From an uncultured Porphyromonadaceae bacterium (lineage in GTDB: Bacteria > Bacteroidota > Bacteroidia > Bacteroidales > Muribaculaceae): a stretch of DNA of 9,869 bases. Under the pieces are notes generated by a model. It was not told the DNA's origin, made no database searches, and saw only the letters and a program-made list of their open reading frames with translations. Below, one piece after another: positions 1-6,298 of the stretch. Both the position numbers and the translations under genes were made by a program. Numbering within the stretch: the stretch's first letter is position 1; each line of letters begins with the position of its first letter. The stretch spans positions 1-9,869 of the forward strand of contig CAMWQY010000079.1 of NCBI GenBank assembly GCA_947176355.1, read 5' to 3'.

Positions 1-2
1 GC

Positions 3-176
3 TACAGCTGGATCCTCGACCGCCACTGGAACTTCGAGGCGGAGATAGGCCTCGGCTGGATCTATGCTACCTACGACAAATATCCATGCGCCGTCTGCGG
101 CACCAAGCTCGACTCGGGACATCACAACTATTTCGGCCCCACCAAGGCGGCTCTGAACCTCGTTTACGTTTTCTGA
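3..176 (+). CDS. DUF3575 family outer-membrane beta-barrel protein, 3' end only
   Basis: Only the last 57 codons and the TGA stop lie in the window; the reading frame runs in from the left edge. The visible protein has alternating aromatic and small residues (WNFEAEIGLGWIYATY) typical of transmembrane beta-strands. A loop with a Cys-x-x-Cys-Gly motif (CAVCG, visible residues 29-33) follows, and the end is NYFGPTKAALNLVYVF. The NYFGPTKA segment and the terminal strand closing in Phe match what I know of DUF3575 proteins; a C-terminal aromatic residue is the usual Bam-complex signal of outer-membrane barrels. In Bacteroidales this family commonly sits just before a DUF3868 gene and a fimbrial cluster, as here, with only 16 bases to the next start. 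A role as an outer-membrane partner of the fimbria is inference. Local GC is high: 63% in bases 1-60 by hand count. Confidence 0.82.
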   Translation, partial: YSWILDRHWNFEAEIGLGWIYATYDKYPCAVCGTKLDSGHHNYFGPTKAALNLVYVF

Positions 177-192
177 CAACTCTCCCACTGAC

Positions 193-1677
193 ATGAACAA
201 TAAAAAACTTTCATTCATGGCCGCCATAGCGGTGGCTGTTGTATCTTCCTCCGGAGCATTAGATGCTAAATCGGTGGAGACACCCTCCCTTCTTAGGGTT
301 GAGCGTATTGAGGTGGCACACATCGACACCTTGCTTCAGATATCATTCGACATTGACCCTCAACGCGTAAAGCCCGGTAGAGACTATCAAGTGATGTTCA
401 CTCCTATCGTGAAGAGTAATCTTTCAGACGAAGACTCAGTAGCCCTCAAGCCGGTCACATTCGCAGGTCGCAACCGCTTCTACACCCATTTGAGAGAGGG
501 TGACATCGCTGCCGGCGACCTTATCTATCAGGCAGGCAAGAAAGGGCTCGTGGAATACTCCCGCTTCGTGACATGGCAACCATGGATGGACAACTGCACG
601 GTATATATGCGAGAAGAGACCCAAAACTGCTGCAAGCCCGTAAGCCCTCTTTGCGACACTCCTATCGCTAACATCGATACACCTGATGACCACGTCACAA
701 ACGCGTTGGAAGAAATTGACTATATCGCCTTGACAGGCGACACTGCCGTCGTGCTTGAGGCTGAAGGCAAGGCATTTATTGACTTTGTCGTCAATCGGAC
801 TGAGATAAAGGAAAACTATCGCAAGAACCCCCGCGAGCTCAAGAAGATCATCGAATCGATCGACGTGATCAAGAACGATCCTGACGCCACAATCACCCGC
901 CTTACCATCAAGGGTTTCGCTTCTCCGGAAGGTAGCTATGAGAACAATGTCCGCCTCGCTATCGGGCGTACAGAGTCGCTGAAGGAATATGTGCGCGAAA
1001 GATACAATTTCGATCCAAAGATAATGTTTACCAACTTCGAACCGGAAGACTGGGACGGTCTCCGAGCTTGGCTTGAGACCGCCGATATTCCCAATCGCGA
1101 TGCCATCATGGAGATTGTAAACTCCGGGTTGGCTCCCGACCCGAAAGACGCTGCCATCAAGAAGCAGTTTCCCAAGCAATACAAGCTTATGCTCGATAGT
1201 GTCTATCCCGGACTTCGCCACTCTGACTATACTGTGCAATACCGCATCAAGACATACGTAGACATTGAGGAACTCAAGCAGGCATACGCCCGAACTCCCG
1301 AGCGTCTCCGCCCGGTAGATTTCTTCCGTGTGGCACAGACTTTTGATGCAGGCTCTCCGGAATTTGAAGACGTGTTGCTAAAGGCTTCCGAAATCTATCC
1401 TTACGACCAGCAGGCTGCAATCAACGCTGCAAATATCCTTATGCGACGCGATGAGATGCAGAAGGCTTCGGAAAAACTCCTGAACGCCGGTGAGAGTGGA
1501 GAGGCATATTATACGCGTGCAATGCTCGCTCACCTTAACGGTGACGAAGAACGTGCGCTTACGCTCTTCCGCAAGGCGGCCTCCCTTGGAATAGAGAAAG
1601 CGCAACACTACATAGAGCAGTTGGAGACTCCTGCACCCAAGCAGAGCATAACGTATCTTGTAGAAGGAACTGAATAA
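193..1677 (+). CDS. DUF3868 domain protein with OmpA-like and TPR-like regions
   Basis: A 494-aa exported protein. Residues 1-25 form a Sec signal peptide (basic start, hydrophobic AAIAVAVV core, likely cut after ALDA) with no lipobox. Residues 33-130 form a beta-rich N-terminal domain (LRVERIEVAHIDTLLQISFD) that fits the DUF3868 family. A cysteine cluster follows (C135, C146, C147, C154). Residues about 190-290 resemble an OmpA-type peptidoglycan-binding domain: FIDFVVN, then GFASPEGSYENN and an LAIGRTESLKEYV helix. The last part (about 395-478) is helical and TPR-like (EAYYTRAMLAHLNGDEERALTLF). The likely role is a periplasmic protein tying an outer-membrane assembly to the cell wall, perhaps with the DUF3575 barrel encoded 16 bases upstream; this is inference. 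The start is the first ATG, after a leader without Shine-Dalgarno sequence. It reads into the fimbrial genes with a 59-base gap and no visible terminator. Confidence 0.87.
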   Translation: MNNKKLSFMAAIAVAVVSSSGALDAKSVETPSLLRVERIEVAHIDTLLQISFDIDPQRVKPGRDYQVMFTPIVKSNLSDEDSVALKPVTFAGRNRFYTHLREGDIAAGDLIYQAGKKGLVEYSRFVTWQPWMDNCTVYMREETQNCCKPVSPLCDTPIANIDTPDDHVTNALEEIDYIALTGDTAVVLEAEGKAFIDFVVNRTEIKENYRKNPRELKKIIESIDVIKNDPDATITRLTIKGFASPEGSYENNVRLAIGRTESLKEYVRERYNFDPKIMFTNFEPEDWDGLRAWLETADIPNRDAIMEIVNSGLAPDPKDAAIKKQFPKQYKLMLDSVYPGLRHSDYTVQYRIKTYVDIEELKQAYARTPERLRPVDFFRVAQTFDAGSPEFEDVLLKASEIYPYDQQAAINAANILMRRDEMQKASEKLLNAGESGEAYYTRAMLAHLNGDEERALTLFRKAASLGIEKAQHYIEQLETPAPKQSITYLVEGTE

Positions 1678-1736
1678 TACTTTCTACGTCAACTTATTCA
1701 AATAAACAACAATAAACCAAATACTCAAATTTATTT
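1678..1736 (+). promoter_or_regulatory. A-rich untranslated leader of the major fimbrillin gene
   Basis: These 59 bases separate the DUF3868 stop from the fimbrillin ATG. They are very A/T-rich, with several AAATAAA/AATAAA runs and almost no G, and contain no Shine-Dalgarno motif. In Bacteroidota, A-rich unstructured leaders go with efficient translation, which would suit an abundant pilin. I found no convincing -33/-7 promoter here, so the gene is probably transcribed from upstream or from a promoter I cannot recognise. Confidence 0.4.
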
Positions 1737-3791
1737 ATGAAGAAAACTTATCTTTATGGAGCAGTGGCTCTTGGGCTACTCTTCACAGGCTGTTCTTCCG
1801 AGAATGTCATCGAAAACGGTGGTGGTGACGTTACGTTGGGGACAGACAACGACTATTACGTGAGTCTGCGTATAAGTGGTGACGTGCCGGGTGCCGGCAC
1901 ACGTGGAGCCAACGACAACGGAACACCGGATGACACAGACTTCGCAGCAGGCACCGGCACGGAAAGTGAGGTCAATTCTGCGTATTTCGTATTCTATGAT
2001 GTAGACGGCAATGTGATTGGAGACGTTACTCCTATCGAATTGGATAATAGCAAATGGGTCACCGACGTCGAAACCGGTTCAGTTGAGAAATACTACAAGT
2101 CTGTCGTCAAGGTAAGCGCTAAGAAAGGTGATAAGCAACCAAGCCAGGTGATCTGCTATATCAATCCGGTTAATAACGGAAATCTTAATGTTTCCCTTAA
2201 GGACATTCAGACTCTTCAGCTTGAGACTGCCGTAAAGGGAGGAAATATATTCCCTATGAGCAACTCTGTTTATTATACTGCAACCTCAGGTGAAGGTTCA
2301 GAAACTCCAAGAATAGCTGTGCCTCTCACGATGGATGTAAATATCTTCTCCACTGAGGCTAAAGCAGAAGAGGCTAATGCAAATAATCAATGCGCACAGA
2401 TATATGTAGAGCGTTACGCAACGAAACTTTCGTTTGATGCTACAAAAGCTACTCAAGAAGATTTCGTGACCGGCCAGAGAATGTGGTCTGATGATGGACA
2501 GGAATACACAGATCGCAACACAATTACCTTACAGTTTATTCCCCAGTATTGGGCTGTCAATGCTGAGTCTAAGAAAACGTATGTCATCAAGTCTTTCCGT
2601 AAGGAATCTACAGACGGAGGTATTCTTCCTGACAACTATTCATTTAATGCACTTAACGAAATAATCAATACGGGACTTACCGGTGAAAATACTTGGACAT
2701 GGAATGCTCCTTCTTTCAATCGTTCTTATTGGGGTATGTCTCCAGCTTACTTTACCAACAAGTATCCGGAAGTATCTTCCGACCTTGATATGGATAACCA
2801 TTCGGAGCCTCAGAAATACATCTCCTATAATGAACTCAAAGAGGGGAAGAAAGGCTTCGCTGCTGATGTGACTGCTCCGCAGTATTTTAAGGAAACCACA
2901 GTTGGTTCCATTGCTCTTCAATCAAAGAATCCTGCTGCTGCAGTTGCCTCTGTCATCTATGTTGGAAAGTATAAGATGAAGCTCAACAACACTGAACTAC
3001 CTGACGAGACCGGCTTCTACACTTATCTGACAGGCCCGGTTCCGGGCAAATCTGATGTAGATGATCAGCCATATATCTATTTCGAAAATCAGGCTAACTC
3101 TGTCGCCAGTGCAGTTGCTGGCGGAGAAAGTATGTTGAAGCGATTCTTTATCCAGTGTAATATACTTTATAAGAAAAACGGCGATAGCTATGAACCATAC
3201 GAGTTGGAAAACGGCTTGGGATTCAATGCTCTTACTGAATATCTGGATATATCAGAACTCACTCCTGAAGAAAAGGCCGCCTACGATGGTAATAAAGAAA
3301 CAGAACTGAAGCTTCAGCACAATGCACGTACTTTGCGTTTCAAAAAAGCTCCCGGTGTTGATGAGAATATCTATGTGCTTACCTATAACGGATACAGACA
3401 AGTTGTGGATCGTGTGACTAACGAAGACGAACAGATCAGCGTTGTAAATGCAAATATCGCACTCGCACGCAATGTAGGTTACGCACTATATTACACTTCA
3501 GGACACGCTTACTTCAACATCCCCGTCAAGCACTTAGGATGGTATCGCAAGGGCAACACCAACAAGGATGATGCAGCTATCGACTGGAATGCAGTGCGTG
3601 TAGGCGACTTCGGTATGGTCCGCAACCACTCATATTCAGTTGAGGTAAATAAGATTGTCGGTCTTGCTTCCGGTATCGGCGGAGATGATGTGGAGCTCGT
3701 GCCCCCGTCGTTCTCACAAGACTATTACATGTCTTATACCGTACATATCCTGAAATGGGCAGTAGTCCCCACTCAGAAGGTAGACCTCTAA
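1737..3791 (+). CDS. mfa1: Mfa1-family major fimbrial subunit (fimbrillin lipoprotein)
   Basis: A 684-aa prepilin, the probable stalk subunit of the fimbria. It starts with a lipoprotein signal peptide (LLFTGC, lipidated Cys19). A short beta-strand (YYVSLRISGDV, 41-50) is followed by a Thr-Arg processing site (GAGTR, Arg56). In type V pilins an arginine-specific protease cuts here and frees a groove for a neighbour's strand. The next core strand is SAYFVFYD. The C-terminus has the family layout: RNHSYSVEV, an acidic loop ending in PPSF, then YTVHILKWAVV and final VDL, the presumed donor strand (about 667-684). At 684 aa it is longer than P. gingivalis Mfa1 (about 560 aa). The middle of the gene is clearly more A/T-rich than both ends. 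The ATG follows an A-rich leader, and two hairpins after the stop may raise its transcript level above the downstream genes. The symbol is given at family level; the genome may hold paralogues. Confidence 0.9.
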   Translation: MKKTYLYGAVALGLLFTGCSSENVIENGGGDVTLGTDNDYYVSLRISGDVPGAGTRGANDNGTPDDTDFAAGTGTESEVNSAYFVFYDVDGNVIGDVTPIELDNSKWVTDVETGSVEKYYKSVVKVSAKKGDKQPSQVICYINPVNNGNLNVSLKDIQTLQLETAVKGGNIFPMSNSVYYTATSGEGSETPRIAVPLTMDVNIFSTEAKAEEANANNQCAQIYVERYATKLSFDATKATQEDFVTGQRMWSDDGQEYTDRNTITLQFIPQYWAVNAESKKTYVIKSFRKESTDGGILPDNYSFNALNEIINTGLTGENTWTWNAPSFNRSYWGMSPAYFTNKYPEVSSDLDMDNHSEPQKYISYNELKEGKKGFAADVTAPQYFKETTVGSIALQSKNPAAAVASVIYVGKYKMKLNNTELPDETGFYTYLTGPVPGKSDVDDQPYIYFENQANSVASAVAGGESMLKRFFIQCNILYKKNGDSYEPYELENGLGFNALTEYLDISELTPEEKAAYDGNKETELKLQHNARTLRFKKAPGVDENIYVLTYNGYRQVVDRVTNEDEQISVVNANIALARNVGYALYYTSGHAYFNIPVKHLGWYRKGNTNKDDAAIDWNAVRVGDFGMVRNHSYSVEVNKIVGLASGIGGDDVELVPPSFSQDYYMSYTVHILKWAVVPTQKVDL

Positions 3792-3798
3792 ACATTAA

Positions 3799-3828
3799 AG
3801 GCTACGGGAACTGAACCTCCCGTAGTCT
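3799..3828 (+). terminator. hairpin after the major fimbrillin gene (first of two)
   Basis: An inverted repeat pairs 3799-3809 with 3818-3828: core CTACGGGA with TCCCGTAG, extended outward by a G-U, a G-C and an A-T pair. The stem is 11 bp with an 8-base loop, eight bases after the fimbrillin stop. No T-run follows, so it is not a clean intrinsic terminator. It more likely acts as a partial terminator or as a 3' stabiliser of the fimbrillin mRNA. Confidence 0.6.
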
Positions 3829-3837
3829 ACCAAGTCG

Positions 3838-3858
3838 GGCCGAAACAAGCTCTCGGCC
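3838..3858 (+). terminator. second hairpin between fimbrillin and anchor genes
   Basis: GGCCGA (3838-3843) pairs perfectly with TCGGCC (3853-3858) around a 9-base loop, nine bases after the first hairpin. The bases after it are AATTAC, with no T-run. Together the two stems fill most of the 95-base gap and leave a short single-stranded leader before the anchor gene's ATG. A role in uneven expression of the two genes is inference. Confidence 0.45.
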
Positions 3859-3886
3859 AATTACAAACGAAATTCAATCGATAACG

Positions 3887-4918
3887 ATGCATATAGAAAA
3901 ATTTAAAAAATCTTTAGTGTTCTCGTCAGCGCTGTTCGCTGCCTTTCTGACTCCCGGATGCAGTCTCGTCACTGAGGATCTTGATCCGTGTCCGGAAGAA
4001 TTACGCCTGAAGTTCAAGGATTTATATCTCAAGGACACAAATCCTTTCTTGCATGAGGTGAATTCAATCAATGTGTGGGCTTTCGACAGCCAAGGACTAC
4101 CGGTCTGGAGTGGCAGTGCGTCCGGTCAGGAAGTGAAGGATGAGGACTTTTATCTTCAGACTCCTCTCGGAGAAGGAACGTATGAATTCGTTGCATGGTG
4201 CGGACTTGAAGATAATGAGAGTTTCGACCTCTCTACCTATACTCCTGCCTCCAAAGAAGATCTTGTGGTGAAGATGAAGACCTTGGAAGAAGACGGCAAG
4301 CATATTTCCAGAACTCGTCTCCAAGGAGTATATAACGGCGTAAAAACATTCGAGTATAAAGCGGATCCTTTAAACCCTAATATCCAGGATGTCACAATCG
4401 ATTTGACTAAAGATACTAAAAACATTAGATTAATGCTTCAGCATCTTGACGGAAAGCCTATCGATGAAAAGGATTTTTCCGTCACCATCACTGACGCTAA
4501 TTCCGAATATGCATGGGACAATACGCTTTTGCCATCACCGATGGTGACATACCAACCGTGGAGTACGAAATATGGAGTCGTGTCCTCCCCTGACCCTGAG
4601 AATGCTGAGACAAGGGATATCACTACCATAGCCTCGCTTCTTTTCGAACTCTCCACCGGCAGGCTCATGGAAAACTCCAATGCCATTCTTACAGTACATC
4701 GAAACTGGGATGACAAGGACATCATCCGCATTCCCCTCGTACAATATCTGCTTCTCATAAGAGGACACTACGACTATTTGACTGATCAGGAGTATCTTGA
4801 CCGGGAAGATGAATATTCGATGGTATTCTTCATTGATTCCTCCAGCAACTGGTATCTGGCAGCAGGTATATACATCAACGGCTGGGCGCTTGTGCCTCCT
4901 CAGTCTAAAGATTTTTGA
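3887..4918 (+). CDS. mfa2: FimB/Mfa2-family fimbrial anchor lipoprotein
   Basis: A 343-aa lipoprotein, close to P. gingivalis Mfa2 in length (about 320 aa). The signal peptide ends at the lipobox LTPGC (Cys25). The mature start carries the family hallmark EDLDPCPEELRLKF, with a second Cys at 35. The strand INVWAFD and LGEGTYEFVAWCGL (about 94-107) follow. The end is YSMVFFID, then IYINGWALVPPQ, a donor-like last strand. There is no Thr-Arg site in the N-terminal 60 residues, unlike its three fimbrial neighbours. This fits an anchor that keeps its lipid and N-terminal strand and offers only its tail to the first stalk subunit. In P. gingivalis, loss of Mfa2 gives long, shed fimbriae, so it also limits length. 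The ATG at 3887 has no Shine-Dalgarno sequence. The next gene's start is 29 bases beyond its stop. Confidence 0.88.
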   Translation: MHIEKFKKSLVFSSALFAAFLTPGCSLVTEDLDPCPEELRLKFKDLYLKDTNPFLHEVNSINVWAFDSQGLPVWSGSASGQEVKDEDFYLQTPLGEGTYEFVAWCGLEDNESFDLSTYTPASKEDLVVKMKTLEEDGKHISRTRLQGVYNGVKTFEYKADPLNPNIQDVTIDLTKDTKNIRLMLQHLDGKPIDEKDFSVTITDANSEYAWDNTLLPSPMVTYQPWSTKYGVVSSPDPENAETRDITTIASLLFELSTGRLMENSNAILTVHRNWDDKDIIRIPLVQYLLLIRGHYDYLTDQEYLDREDEYSMVFFIDSSSNWYLAAGIYINGWALVPPQSKDF

Positions 4919-4947
4919 CAGGTAAAACTCTGATTCCATATTATCTG

Positions 4948-6273
4948 ATGAAACGACATATTCTGTTAATATTTATTACAGCCTTCCTTTTATCTGCATG
5001 TTCACTTGTGAATGAGCCGTATCAGGATTGTCCGGAGGTAAAAGCCGACGAAGCCATAACTCTTTATTTCGAGATGAATGCTTCAGGTGCTTCTACAAGA
5101 ACGGACGATCAGAGTCATTCGGAAGTGGAAAGTGAATTCCGGCAGCTTGAAGACGGTATCGACTATAAAGATCTCGGTATGTTTGTCTTTGCAAGGATGG
5201 CGTCAAAACCAGGCGATGCCGAAAAACTTGTGCTTAAGATAACCGACATCACATCTTCTGCAAATCAGAAGATTCAGATCAGCGGAACGCCGGGAGCGTA
5301 CACCGTTTCTTTTGAAGTATTACGCTCAGAACTTAATGAAATCTTATTTGGTAAGGATTCCAAAGAGGAGATCACTAATAATGGAAAGGATAATATAATT
5401 TTCAGGATCCTGATCGTGGCTAACGCGACTCCGGCTTCAGAAGATGGAAATGACCCTTGGGATTCTATTGACGGAACTACGTTTGATGCAGTAATCGCTC
5501 AGCTGAACGAATGGGATTACAATATGGACAACCTTTACGACAATTCATACGAAGGAGAAGACGTAGAAGGTCTCTACAGCAAGGGAAAGAAGAGCATTCC
5601 GATGTTCGGGACCAATTATTTCAGCGTATCCCAGAATTGGCTCTTCAATAGCCGGCCGGAATACCGTATAATGCTTGGACAAATCGATCTTCTTCGTGCA
5701 CTCGCTAAAGTGAGGGTAGTTGATAATATCAAAAATAAAGGAGTCGATGGGTATCCTAAAATCACAAAGGTTGAATTCATCGGTTCTAAGGATATGGCAA
5801 AGCCTCTCCCCAATGAAGCTTCCAAGTATATAAATGGCAATCAGGTGCATATCCCCAATATCTTCGATCCGGACAATACCCAGACACCTGACAATAAGTC
5901 TACATACCGTCTCGGTGTGATGCCAGAGGATATGACAAGTATTTCGCCTGATGATAGAAAAGGCTCAGTGCTCGTAGGTTTTATTCCCGAACAGGTCATT
6001 GGGAATGTTGCTAATGTAGGTAGTATTCCCGGATTTAAGATCACCATTGAATATTTCGAAGGTGAGACTATGGATTTCGTCGTGCCAATGTATGGATACA
6101 ACGGCAAGAAATTTGAATTCGGAGACAATATCCTCAGAAATCATATATATACGCTCTCAGTGGAACGGGCAGAAGCTGAAATCACTTTAGTGGCTATAGA
6201 AGCGCCATACAACTCCGTTGAATTGAACCCGGGATTCGGAGAATTATTTGATCCGGAGGTTACGGAAGAATAA
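4948..6273 (+). CDS. accessory fimbrillin-like lipoprotein, possible adaptor subunit
   Basis: The frame is open from TTG 4915, but ATG 4948 is the better start because it puts a normal lipoprotein signal first (MKRHILLIF, lipobox LLSAC, Cys18); this gives 441 aa. The mature start, CSLVNEPYQDCPEV, mirrors the anchor encoded just upstream: the second Cys is 10 residues after the lipidated one in both. Next come a strand ITLYFEMN and a processing-type site (GASTR, Arg51), as in polymerising pilins. GMFVFAR is the next core strand. Near the end, RNHIYTLSV matches the fimbrillin pattern, but the tail (ITLVAIEAPY, then GFGELFDPEVTEE) lacks the W-x-V-V-x-Q donor strand of the major subunit. Length and gene order recall P. 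gingivalis Mfa3 (about 446 aa), an accessory subunit, but I cannot establish orthology. A linking role between stalk and tip is inference. Its stop is 25 bases before the next start. Confidence 0.8.
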   Translation: MKRHILLIFITAFLLSACSLVNEPYQDCPEVKADEAITLYFEMNASGASTRTDDQSHSEVESEFRQLEDGIDYKDLGMFVFARMASKPGDAEKLVLKITDITSSANQKIQISGTPGAYTVSFEVLRSELNEILFGKDSKEEITNNGKDNIIFRILIVANATPASEDGNDPWDSIDGTTFDAVIAQLNEWDYNMDNLYDNSYEGEDVEGLYSKGKKSIPMFGTNYFSVSQNWLFNSRPEYRIMLGQIDLLRALAKVRVVDNIKNKGVDGYPKITKVEFIGSKDMAKPLPNEASKYINGNQVHIPNIFDPDNTQTPDNKSTYRLGVMPEDMTSISPDDRKGSVLVGFIPEQVIGNVANVGSIPGFKITIEYFEGETMDFVVPMYGYNGKKFEFGDNILRNHIYTLSVERAEAEITLVAIEAPYNSVELNPGFGELFDPEVTEE

Positions 6274-6298
6274 CTTAGGTTTTATACGATTGAACAAT

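Noticed and set aside
436..1239. 267-codon open frame on the minus strand opposite the DUF3868 gene
   Set aside because: It lies entirely inside a well-supported + strand gene, has no signal or recognisable domain, and is explained by that gene's codon use.
1700..1736. AAATAAA (1700-1706) and TTTATTT (1730-1736) as a start-blocking hairpin
   Set aside because: All seven pairs are A-T, so the stem would be very weak; in a leader this A/T-rich such matches are expected by chance.
1678..3886. Invertible promoter or phase-variation switch within the operon
   Set aside because: Neither intergenic gap (1678-1736, 3792-3886) contains an inverted-repeat pair flanking a promoter, and no recombinase gene is in the window.
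4535..4939. 134-codon open frame on the minus strand opposite the anchor gene
   Set aside because: It is a shadow of the anchor gene; its sequence is not protein-like and nothing suggests separate transcription.
4915..4947. Upstream TTG start for the 441-aa lipoprotein
   Set aside because: It would overlap the anchor gene's stop and add 11 residues before a complete lipoprotein signal; ATG 4948 is the natural start.
6248..6298. Upstream ATG start for the DUF4906 protein
   Set aside because: It would overlap the previous gene and put 17 basic or polar residues before the signal peptide; ATG 6299 gives a standard lipoprotein signal.
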